A stretch of 64,000 bases of DNA, taken from positions 1-64,000 of the forward strand of contig JANWVV010000015.1 in NCBI GenBank assembly GCA_025055795.1, read 5' to 3'. The notes under the pieces are model-generated. The model ran no database searches, had not been told where the DNA came from, and saw only the letters and a list, made by a program, of their open reading frames with translations. The DNA comes from Gemmataceae bacterium (GTDB lineage Bacteria; Planctomycetota; Planctomycetia; Gemmatales; Gemmataceae). Numbering within the stretch: position 1 is the first letter of the stretch; the number at the start of each line of letters is the position of its first letter. Below, in pieces: positions 28,113 to 38,100 of this stretch. A program made the position numbers and the translations under genes.

Positions 28113-29870
28113 ATGGCTTTGGATCTGACCCCCGAGCAGAAGGCAATCGGCAGAGCAAACTTCGAGCAAGCAGCGGGTGACCTGGCCCGCGAGGGGAAAA
28201 TGACCACCATGGTCGTCGGTGGTTCGCCGGTGGATCCTAGCCACCCGGATCGCCGCGACTTTCTTAAAGCGGGTTTGGCGGCCGGTGCCGTTGTGCCTGT
28301 CTCCGCCGCTGTTTACTTCGGCTATCACTCCTGGAAGGGGAACAAAGCAGTCCGGACTGCCTTGATTGGTTGCGGTGATGAGGGCGGTGTGCTGGTGGGG
28401 GACCACAATCCGGAATTCAATGAAATCGTGGCCGTGTGTGACATCCGCCCGTCGAATCTCAAGCGCATTTTCGAGGGCGAAGAGCGTGGTCCGCGCAAGG
28501 GCCTCCGTCGCGTCTACGGCACCGACGCCGCACGCCAGATCCGCACTTACGACAGTGTCGATGCCTTGCTGGCCGACAAAGCCAAGCTTGGTCTGGAAGC
28601 GGTCATTATCGCCACGCCGTTGAATACCCACGACATATTGACCCGCAAATGCTTCGAGGCCGGGCTGCACGTGCTATGCGAAAAGCTGATGGCCCGCGAC
28701 ATCGCCCGCTGCAAGGCGATGATCCGAGCAGCCAAGGAAAAGGGTCTATTGCTAGCCATCGGGCATCAGCGGCACTACAGCACCTTGTATGCCCAGGCGA
28801 TTGAAGTCATTCACAACGGCGTCCTGGGCGACATCCGGCATATCCGTGCTCTGTGGCACCGGAACAACTCCTGGCCGTACAACCCATCAGCCAAGGAACG
28901 AGCCAGCTTCGCCACCGGCAAGGATCTCGATGGCGTACCGTTCGACGTGCCCTACTATCGCGATGGCTGGTACAAACCCATTCTGCAAGAGGATGCCGAA
29001 GTATTCCTGCAAGATCCCAAAAAACTGACCGACGCCGGTTTCAGCACCATTCGGGAACTGGTCCGCTGGCGGTTGTATGAAAAGACCGGTGGGGGTCTGA
29101 TGGCCGAGCTGGGTAGTCACCAACTCGACGCTGCCTCAATCATCCTGGGACATGTTCATCCTCTGGCTGTCCAGGGCGTGGGCGGTAAATTCTTCTACCG
29201 TCCAGGCCGTAATGACCGCGAAAGTGACGATGCCGTTTTTGTTACCTATGAGTTCCCTGGACCCAATCACCCCAAAGCGGGCAGAGGCGGCAACGACCCC
29301 GACGACATCGTCATCGTTACTTATTCCTCCTTCAACACCAACAGTTTCGAGAAGTATGGCGAATGTATCATGGGCAGCCGGGGCACCATGATTATCGAGG
29401 AGGAACGCGAGGTTTACCTTTTCAAGGAACCCGAACCGGGCAAGGCGGGAAGCGGCGGACGTGAAACCCGTCTGGTGGTTACCAACTCTGGCAAAGGCCC
29501 CGTCCTGGAGGCTACCAGTACCTGGGGCGGTGGCGGCGGAGCTGCCATTTCCAAATCGGCTAGTGCACCTGCCTGGGATAGCGCTGTTCGTGGCTACCGG
29601 ACGGAGATGGAACACTTCGCCTATTGCGTCCGTCGTTGGCAGGAGATGAAACAACCCGTCAATTACGACAAAGACAGCAATGGACGCCTCAAATACGCCG
29701 ACATCCTGCCCCGCTGTCACGGCGAAGTGGCCTTGGCCGACGCTATTGTCGCCCTGACGGCCAATCTGGCCATGGCCAACCGCCAACGCATCGTCTTCGA
29801 GGACGACTGGTTCGATGCCGACAAACTCTCAGCCACACCCGAAGCCCGCTATGCCCGTGTCCGCGCCTGA
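28113..29870 (+). CDS. Gfo/Idh/MocA family oxidoreductase, Tat-exported type
   Basis: This is an NAD(P)-dependent sugar-type oxidoreductase of 585 residues. An unusual polar stretch of about 46 residues comes before a twin-arginine signal (RRDFLKAGLAAGAVVPVSAA, 47-66). After it come the Rossmann fold with GCGDEGG (about 86-92) and the conserved CEK segment where the family's catalytic lysine lies (here EKL rather than EKP). The C-terminal substrate domain includes a GGGLMAELGSHQLDAASIILG motif. Planctomycetes export many such proteins. The ATG at 28113 has an A/G-rich GGGAGTGAAGG upstream; a GTG nine bases earlier is possible. The substrate is not known, and no neighbour indicates one. Confidence 0.9.
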   Translation: MALDLTPEQKAIGRANFEQAAGDLAREGKMTTMVVGGSPVDPSHPDRRDFLKAGLAAGAVVPVSAAVYFGYHSWKGNKAVRTALIGCGDEGGVLVGDHNPEFNEIVAVCDIRPSNLKRIFEGEERGPRKGLRRVYGTDAARQIRTYDSVDALLADKAKLGLEAVIIATPLNTHDILTRKCFEAGLHVLCEKLMARDIARCKAMIRAAKEKGLLLAIGHQRHYSTLYAQAIEVIHNGVLGDIRHIRALWHRNNSWPYNPSAKERASFATGKDLDGVPFDVPYYRDGWYKPILQEDAEVFLQDPKKLTDAGFSTIRELVRWRLYEKTGGGLMAELGSHQLDAASIILGHVHPLAVQGVGGKFFYRPGRNDRESDDAVFVTYEFPGPNHPKAGRGGNDPDDIVIVTYSSFNTNSFEKYGECIMGSRGTMIIEEEREVYLFKEPEPGKAGSGGRETRLVVTNSGKGPVLEATSTWGGGGGAAISKSASAPAWDSAVRGYRTEMEHFAYCVRRWQEMKQPVNYDKDSNGRLKYADILPRCHGEVALADAIVALTANLAMANRQRIVFEDDWFDADKLSATPEARYARVRA

Positions 29871-29883
29871 TCCCTTACCAACC

Positions 29884-29934
29884 GGAGTGGAAAACCTGAC
29901 TTCTTTAAGCACAATCTAGTCAGGTGTTCACTCC
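29884..29934 (+). other. hairpin downstream of the oxidoreductase gene
   Basis: GGAGTG and ACCTGACT (29884-29901) pair with AGTCAGGT and CACTCC (29918-29934) through a small internal loop. It begins 14 bases after the stop codon. There is no T-run, so it may be a weak or Rho-assisted terminator or an mRNA 3' stabiliser. Confidence 0.45.
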
Positions 29935-30135
29935 AGTCCGTGTCTGACGCAACTCATCTGCTGTCAGTGCCTTGCTCAAGACCCCTCATTCCACTCCTTC
30001 TTCACCATGTAGCCCCTCGGGGCTAATGGTGTACGGATATTTACCGCATATCGGGGTTTGGTAATGTGCATTGCACACATTACTGCTAGCGACCATCTTT
30101 GCGGCCACCTCGAGGAGGAGTCGAAAGGGAGGAGC

Positions 30136-30162
30136 ATGAATGAAGCGAAAGAGGCAAGGTGA
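30136..30162 (+). CDS. possible 8-residue leader peptide coupled to pfaD
   Basis: A strong GGGAGGAG site precedes an ATG that opens an eight-codon frame (MNEAKEAR). Its TGA at 30160-30162 overlaps the GTG start of pfaD at 30159 (GTGA). The ribosome site is better than any directly before pfaD, so this mini-frame may drive pfaD translation by coupling. It is too short for coding statistics, and a short upstream frame could arise by chance. Confidence 0.35.
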   Translation: MNEAKEAR

Positions 30163-31901
30163 GGACATGTTCTATTGACGGACGAATGGTTATTTGTACG
30201 CCTAGGGTAGTGCAGGGGGAATTGGCCAAGACGAAGGGTCTGGTGGCAATGCAGGATGTTTCAGCTAAGTCAGCAAGTTGGTGGTTGGCGGAAGGGGGCG
30301 GCGGCTGTATCTGGTCGGCGGCGGGGATACGGGTAGCGTTAGGTGACTTGAGTCGGGAGGTGATAATCGTTCGTGACGAAACAGGTCGATGTGGAATAGC
30401 GCGGGGGGGACGGGTAATCGGGAACACGGAGCAACCACAGGTCGATTGTCTGGCGGTCATCGGGGTTTTAGCTCCTTTGGAACCCTGGCGGCTCGGTCAC
30501 CCCGCTTTCAGAAACACCTTCGGGGTTCGCTATGCCTACATGACAGGGGCAATGGCCAATGGTATTGCCTCGGTGGAATTAGTGCAGGCAGCAAGTCAGG
30601 CAGGCTTTCTGGGTAGCTTTGGGGCTGCTGGTCTATCCTTGGAGCGGATAGAGGCCGCCGTTGAACGTCTTCAAAGGGAGGAGCGCCCCTTTTGTGTCAA
30701 TCTGATCCACAGTCCGCAGGAACCCGCTTGGGAGTGGGGGGTTGCAGAGCTTCTGGTTCGCCGGGGTGTGCGTTGCGTTGAGGCCAGTGCCTTCCTTGAA
30801 CTGACGCCTGCCATTGTGTGGTACGCCGCTAAGGGGAACGGTCAACACCGGGTCATTGCCAAGGTGTCTCGGGAGGAGGTCGCCCGCCAGTTTCTCAGCC
30901 CGCCGCCGGATGGTATCCTGGGCGAGCTGGTCAGCAGTGGACGCCTCAGCGAGGCGGAAGCCCAGCAGGCGGCTCGCCGACCCGTGGCCACGGCCATTAC
31001 GGTGGAAGCCGATTCGGGCGGACACACGGACAATCGCCCCGCACTGGCTCTGTTCCCCGTCATCGCCAAGCTCGCCGATCAACAGCAGCGGCAACAGCGA
31101 TATCCTGAACGTGTCCTGGTAGGCTTAGGGGGGGGTATTGCCACGCCGGAGGCGGTAGCAGCCGCCTGGGCCATGGGGGCCGATTACGTCGTAACCGGCA
31201 GCGTCAACCAGGCTTGCGTGGAAGCAGGCACCTCCGAAGCCGTGCGTACCATGTTGGCACAAGCCGGTATCGCCGACATGACAATGGCACCGGCTGCCGA
31301 CATGTTTGAAATGGGGGTGAAGGTCCAGGTACTTAAACGCGGCACACTTTTTGCTATGCGGGCTCAGCGCCTCTACGAGCTATACCGCAACTATGACAGT
31401 TGGGACAATATACCTGCATCGGAACGGCACTGGGTGGAACAAACTTGCTTCCGTCAGTCTTTTGCGGCTGTCTGGCAGGAGGTGGAGGCGTATTGGCAGC
31501 GCCGGGATCCGGAGCAACTAGTGCGGGCCCAACGGGAACCCAAACATCGCCTGGCCTTGGCTTTCCGCTGGTATTTGGGCATGTCCAGCCGATGGGCCAA
31601 TCGAGGAGAACGCGGTCGCGAACTGGACTATCAAGTGTGGTGTGGACCAGGCCTGGGGGCTTTCAACTGCTGGGTCCGGGGCACGGCTTTGGCCGCTCCG
31701 GCGGCCCGGACCGTGGCGGCCGTCGGCTGGAACCTGTTGTATGGCTCCTGTATCATGTTGCGACGCTTGCAGTTGCGTCTGTGGGGCATTCCCTGGTCCG
31801 ACGAATGCTTCCCCCGCGGCCCCTGGCCGGTCGAACAACTGCAGCGATGGTTCGATACCCCCGAGCGTGTCTACAAATGCGAAGAGCCTGCTCTGCAGTA
31901 A
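30159..31901 (+). CDS. pfaD: PfaD-type enoyl reductase of a PUFA-synthase-like system
   Basis: This is a free-standing FMN-dependent enoyl reductase of the PfaD family (nitronate-monooxygenase-like TIM barrel). It reduces chosen double bonds during polyunsaturated chain building by the PfaA and PfaC synthases. Of its 580 residues the first 100 or so form the PfaD-specific N-terminal region. The barrel follows, with the flavin phosphate-binding LGGGIATPEAVAAAWAMGADYVVTGS, then the PfaD-specific MFEMGVKVQVLKRGTLFAMRAQRLYELYRNYDSWDNIP block and a C-terminal WCGPGLGAFNCWVRGTALA motif. The GTG at 30159 gives the longest form and overlaps a possible leader frame; ATG 30186 or 30249 would shorten it. 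It is first in the pfaD-pfaA-pfaC order, as in myxobacterial-type clusters. Confidence 0.93.
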   Translation: MRTCSIDGRMVICTPRVVQGELAKTKGLVAMQDVSAKSASWWLAEGGGGCIWSAAGIRVALGDLSREVIIVRDETGRCGIARGGRVIGNTEQPQVDCLAVIGVLAPLEPWRLGHPAFRNTFGVRYAYMTGAMANGIASVELVQAASQAGFLGSFGAAGLSLERIEAAVERLQREERPFCVNLIHSPQEPAWEWGVAELLVRRGVRCVEASAFLELTPAIVWYAAKGNGQHRVIAKVSREEVARQFLSPPPDGILGELVSSGRLSEAEAQQAARRPVATAITVEADSGGHTDNRPALALFPVIAKLADQQQRQQRYPERVLVGLGGGIATPEAVAAAWAMGADYVVTGSVNQACVEAGTSEAVRTMLAQAGIADMTMAPAADMFEMGVKVQVLKRGTLFAMRAQRLYELYRNYDSWDNIPASERHWVEQTCFRQSFAAVWQEVEAYWQRRDPEQLVRAQREPKHRLALAFRWYLGMSSRWANRGERGRELDYQVWCGPGLGAFNCWVRGTALAAPAARTVAAVGWNLLYGSCIMLRRLQLRLWGIPWSDECFPRGPWPVEQLQRWFDTPERVYKCEEPALQ

Positions 31902-32175
31902 TAACACAAGGTGGCCACGACAATTAACGCAATCAATAAGGAGTAGCAAGATGGTCAATACCAGGGATGAGTGGATATAGCAGACCATGGTCATCCCTCA
32001 ACTACAAGCTCACAGAGCGTGACTCTGACACTCGAGGAGATGACTACCTATCGTAGTAGCGAAATCGGCTTGACTGCTCGCGGAATTGCGAATCGGCCGG
32101 CCGATCGATCGGCAAAGCTGGACAAGCGGATGACGTGCCGAATCATAACAGGGTAAAGGTGAAGGCAGACGGACC

Positions 32176-35100
32176 ATGCCAGAAGAGGGAACACCACAGA
32201 CGAGCCAGCCATTAGCAGTGGTGGGCATCGGCTGCCTGTTTCCTGGGCGTAGCCAAGGGGCAGGCTGGTATTGGGCCACGATCAAGCGGGGGATCGATTG
32301 CGTTCGCGAGGTGCCCGCGGAGCGTTGGTCGGTCGCCGACCTGAGCGAATATTACGCTGCGGACCCCAAAGCCCCAGACCGGACCTATGCCCGCCGGGGT
32401 GCATTCCTGGAAGCAGTCGAATTCGACCCTCTAGCCTTCGGCATCGCCCCGCGAGACCTGGAAGCAACCGATAGCACACAACTTCTGGCCCTAGTCGCGG
32501 CACAACAAGCGTTGGCTGATGCAGGCATAACGATATTGGATGAGCGTTCGCAGGTCCGCAAAGGAGAGGCAAGCAAGGCAGCGATCGCCGCTGAGTCGAG
32601 GAATCGTAGAGTTGCCCGAGAGCGGGTGGCTGTCATTCTGGGAGTGACCGGTCCGCAGGAACTGGTTATTCCGTTGGGGGCCCGTCTGGCCCATCCCCAC
32701 TGGCGTCGAGGGATGCGGGCCGCTGGCATCCCCGAAGAGCACATCGAGCGGGCGGTCCAGCGGATTAGCGAACAGTTTGTTAGCTGGCAGGAAAACAGTT
32801 TCCCGGGCCTGCTTGGTAACGTTGTGGCCGGTCGGATCGCCAACCGATTAAACCTGGGGGGCACCAATTGCGTGGTAGACGCCGCCTGCGCCAGTGCCCT
32901 GGCAGCGGTAGAAATGGCCGCCTTGGAACTGGAGACCGGCCGGGCCGACGTGGTCCTCACCGGCGGCTGCGATACCTTCAGTGACATTTTCATGTACATG
33001 TGCTTCAGCAAAACGCCCGCTCTTTCCCGCACAGGTGATGCCCGCCCGTTCGATGCCGACGGCGATGGTACCATCCTGGGCGAGGGGCTCGGTCTGTTAG
33101 TGCTCAAGCGTCTTTCCGATGCCGAAGCAGCGGGTGATCGTATCTATGCAGTGATCCGCGGTATCGGCAGTAGTAGCGACGGCCGGGGGGCCGCTATTTA
33201 CGCCCCAAGTGCTGAGGGACAACAGCGTTGCTTACGTCAGGCTTACGAACGTGCCGGCATATCTCCAGCAACAGTGGAACTGGTAGAGGCCCATGGCACG
33301 GGTACCAAAGTCGGTGATGCGACCGAAGCCCAGGCCCTGATCAGCGTCTACGAGGCCGCTGCGGAACAGCACCAGCGGCGTCCCTGGTGCGCTTTGGGCA
33401 GTGTCAAGTCGCAGATTGGTCACACCAAGGCCGCCGCCGGGGCTGCCTCCTTGATCAAAGCAGTGCTGGCCTTGTATCACAAGGTGCTACCACCTACTTT
33501 GAAGGTTCGTCAACCGGTTGAACCGTTACGCCGCACCGATTGCCCGTTTTACCTGAACACGGTGATTCGCCCTTGGCTGCCTTGCTCCACACATCCCCGC
33601 CGAGCCGCTGTCTCGGCTTTCGGTTTTGGAGGTAGTAACTTCCACGCCGTCCTGGAAGAATACGACTCTCGCAAGGTTGCACCGGATTGGGATGGCCAGG
33701 TCGAAATCGTGCCATTGGCTGCCAATAGTCTGGACAAGCTGCAGGAGATGCTTCAACGCCTCCCCCAGCACGACGACGCTTTGTTTACCGTCGCCGAACA
33801 GTTGCGGCAACAGTGGCAACCGACGGCTCCCTGGCGACTGGTCCTAGTGGTGCATCGCGGCCAGGCCTCACGCTCGGAATGGTTCAACCAGATACTGCAG
33901 CAGTTGCCCTATGCTGCACAACAGCGTCGACTGAGCCTTACAGAAGGAGCCTATCTCGGTAACGGACCAATCCCAGGCCCATTGGCAGTGCTGTTTCCTG
34001 GCCAAGGTTCGCAGTACGTCGCGATGTTGCGCGAGCTAGTTTGCCTGTTCCCCGAAATGCTGGAAAGTCTGTCCGAGGCCGATGCTGTCTGCGGTGCAGA
34101 GGATGGCATCCGTCTGGTCGACCGGCTCTATCCGCCACCGGCATTCACTGCAGAAGACCAACAGGCTCAGGTCGCTGCACTACGGGCAACGGAATGGGCT
34201 CAACCAGCGTTGGGGGCCGTCTGTTGGGGCCTGTGGCGTGTGTTGCATGAACGCTTCGGACTGTCGGCCGACGCCTGGGCCGGCCACAGTTACGGCGAAC
34301 TGGTCGCCTTAGCGGCTGCCGGCTGCTACTCGGCGGATAGTTTGTGGCATTTGTCCCACCAACGGGGCCGACTTCTAGCTACAGCGGCCCAACGCACCCC
34401 CGGCGGCATGCTGGCCGTACGCAGCCGTCGCGACACTCTTCTGAACTGGCTGTCCCAACAGCGTCTGTCTGTGGTACTGGCCAATCACAATGCCCCGGAA
34501 CAGCAGGTTCTCTCGGGTCCGAGCACGGAGATCAACCTGGCGGCCCACCTGCTCAGCCAGCAGGGGATCGGCTGTGTGCAGCTACCCGTGGCAGGGGCGT
34601 TCCACAGCCCTCTAATGGCACCGGCCGTAGCCCCTTTTCAAGCCGAACTGGCAAAATGTATCGTTACACCCCCCCGCGGTCCCGTCTATGCCAATATCAA
34701 CGCTACCCCCTATCCGAGGGAGCCGGCGGCGATTCGCTCCTTACTGGCTGAACAGCTGGTCCGTCCGGTCGCCTTTGTTGAGATGATCCAGAACATGCTC
34801 CGCGACGGACTTCGCTGCTTCATCGAGGTCGGACCCGGCACGGTCCTCACGCGGCTGGTCACCGCCATTACCTCTGCTAGTGGCATCCCCAACGTGTACG
34901 CCATGGCCTTAGACTCCTCCAGCGGCAAGGGGGCCGGTGTGCGCGATCTGGCAATCGCTCTGGCTCAACTGGCTGCTCTAGGTTACTCAGTAGACCTGTC
35001 TGCTTGGGAACGGGAAAGCCGTTGCCGGCCAGTCCAGCGGCAGATCCCCTCCGGCCGTTGGACGGTACCCATCAGTGGTGCCAACTATGTAGCTCCAAAG

Positions 35101-38100
35101 CCGACGCCATCCAACAATCAACCCCCTGCCTGTAGCGTAAGCCCAGCCACCCATGTTTCGTCCTCCGGTTCTGCAGCGGCTGGTGCCCCCGCCTTCCCCT
35201 CGGTATCACCTCCACCATCGCAGGCAGTCGCCTCAATGTCATCCGTATCCGATGTCCGCTCCGTCCCTCTTTCATCAAAAGAGTCGAACCAGCACACCCC
35301 CATTCGGCAGCATGCGGCAGAACCAGCCGCCCCGCTATCGGTGAACCCCCAATGCAACATCGACCAAATACCGGAACGATCAAGGATCAAAACTTGCGAT
35401 ACGGCGGTGTCATTCCAACCCGGCACGCCGCAACCTGCCTGGGCGTACCAGAGTAAGGATAACGTCTCAGGTGACTCCCCAGTGCCTGCTGTGGCACAAG
35501 CGGCCACAAGGGTATCATCGCTGACTGAAACCGACTTATTAGCCCCGGGAACTACCATGATGGAGCGTGCACTTCATCCTGGCTCTAATGCTGAGCGCCA
35601 AACTAATCCATCTGCCTCAAGCGACGGAAAATCGCAAACGACGGCCAATAGGGACATGCCGGTTAACCCTGCTCCCTCTGCGGTCATGTCCGCCCCCGAG
35701 CACGGAACACCGGTAGTTAACGCCTTACCGTCCCTACCCAATGTCGGCCCCACATGTACCAGCGGTATAGTTCCGTCCTGGCAGCAACTTCTTCACCTGA
35801 CTCATCAAAGCCTAGCCACCGTCCAGCGGATCCAGGAACAAACGGCAGCGCTCCATAAACAATTCCTCGAAACTCAGGAAACCACGCAACGGACTCTGCT
35901 AGCGCTCATCGAACAACAGCGCCAGCTCTGGATGAACGCACTCCATCAACAGATTCCCCTCTTGTCCACGTCGGTTACCACTGCCGCTGCAGCTGCCGCT
36001 CTTCAACCGACTGCGGCAACTCCCTCTACGCCGCCACTCAGCCATGCTACCACTGGCCAAACTGTAGCGGAGGTGCCTACCACGGATGTTCCAGTACCTT
36101 CACTGGCCTCAACTGCACCATCAACTGCTCAGGATTCTGCCGATTTCGCCCATCGTGATCGTCCCCCCATCGTTGCCGCCCACTCGACAGCATCGTCAGG
36201 CCCCGCCGCCACTGACATACTTGCCGAGCAACAGCAAGAGCCGACCCCACGCGAGTATGCAAAAAAGATAGAAAAAGCTCCATCCAACCAACCTGACAAC
36301 GCTACCACTCCGCTGTCCGTCTCCTCTAACGACTCTTCAGACGAAGTGGCTGCAACGGTTCTAGAGGTAGTGGCAGAAAAGACGGGTTATCCGGTGGAGA
36401 GTTTGGGCTGGGACCTGACCCTGGACGCCGACTTGGGTATCGATTCGATCAAACGGGTGGAAATCTTCAGTGCCCTGCAGCAACGCCTGCCTGACGCCCC
36501 CGCCGTCACAGCCGAACACGTCGGCAACCTCCACACCCTCCGCGACGTCCTCCTATTCCTGACCTCGAGTGGTAAAAACCCAGCTAGCAAGAGCGATCGT
36601 AGCGATGGACTCAATATCCCGACGGAGGGTATGTCATCCCACGCCATTCCAGCCCCAGGATCATCCCCTCGGCAGGGGGGGGCTAGCTCCCAGCCTGGGT
36701 ACCAGCCAACGGTCTCCTCCAACATAGCGCAACCGCTAGCTGCATCCCCTCACCAAACGGCGGTTGCCTCACCGTCGGGATCAACGCCCCCTCCTGTAAC
36801 AGCAGCCGCTGACCCGACTACGACCCCTACGATGGCTGTGCCGCCTGCTCGCGATGTTAATCAGGTGGACGTAGCCGAGGTGGTCCTAGGGGTGGTGGCG
36901 GAGAAGACGGGTTATCCGGTGGAGAGTTTGGGCTGGGACTTGGCCCTGGACGCCGACTTGGGTATCGATTCGATCAAACGGGTGGAAATCTTCAGTGCCC
37001 TGCAGCAACGCCTGCCTAACGCCCCCGCCGTCACAGCCGAACACGTCGGCAACCTCCACACCCTCCGCGACGTCCTCCTATTCCTGAGCTCATCAGGGAA
37101 AGACCCTTCACCTCAGGGTATGCCTGCTCCGGGGAACAACGTTTTTTTTCCCGCATCATCACCGGTAAATCCGCCAATGCCTCTTCCATCTGAAGCGGTT
37201 AACGTCGTTCCTGACGCCGGTGTGTCTGCTGGGACCGGCAACAATGGTGTACATCCAGAACGTCAGACTGATGCCGGTTTGGAATCCCTTCATCCCAAAA
37301 CCACGAGTGTACCGCTGCAATCGCCGACCGGAATGCCCAAGCAGACATCAGAAGAACTTCGATCAGAAGATGGGCGGTACGCACAGTCCATACCAAGTAG
37401 ACAATCCAGCCAACAGCAGGCGGAGTCAACCGAACGAGGCTCATCAAACGCGGATGCTTTAGCTGAAAGTCTACGGGACGGAGCAACCGCAACCTGGGCC
37501 GACATCCTGAGTCGTCAGGTCTTGCGAGCGGTGCCCTGGAGTGGGCAAAAACGCACTGCTTTGGAATACCCGGCTGGGAGCAAGGTCTGGCTCGTGACGG
37601 ACAAGCAGGACTGCTTCGCAGACTTGCTCGCAGAGGCGTTGCAAGCCCGTGGGCTGACCGTGCAACGGTGGGACTGGGACGAATCCTCTCGTGCCTCCAC
37701 CACGCCTCCTTACCCGGTCGGCCTGATACTGGTAGCACCCCTGCACGAACGGAACGTCAACGGAGCCGCCTTGAGCTGGCTGCAGCGCGTCTATCCCGGT
37801 TTTCAACAGGTCCACCAGGCGGGACTACGACCATTCCTAGTAGGGATTACCCGTCTGGACGGTGCCTTCGGTCTGGGACCGTTGCGACCAGACATACCCG
37901 TGGAGCAGGGGGGCCTGGCCGGTTGGATAAAAACTGCACGGTGCGAGTGGCCGTTTACAGCTTGCAAGGTCATTGACGTAGCCCCCGAATGGTCAGAAGC
38001 TCCAGAACTGGCAGCCGAACTGGCCATAGAAATCCTGACGGACGGACCCGTGGAAATTGGCATGCTCGAGCCGTGGCAACGGATCATCCCCCAATTGCAG

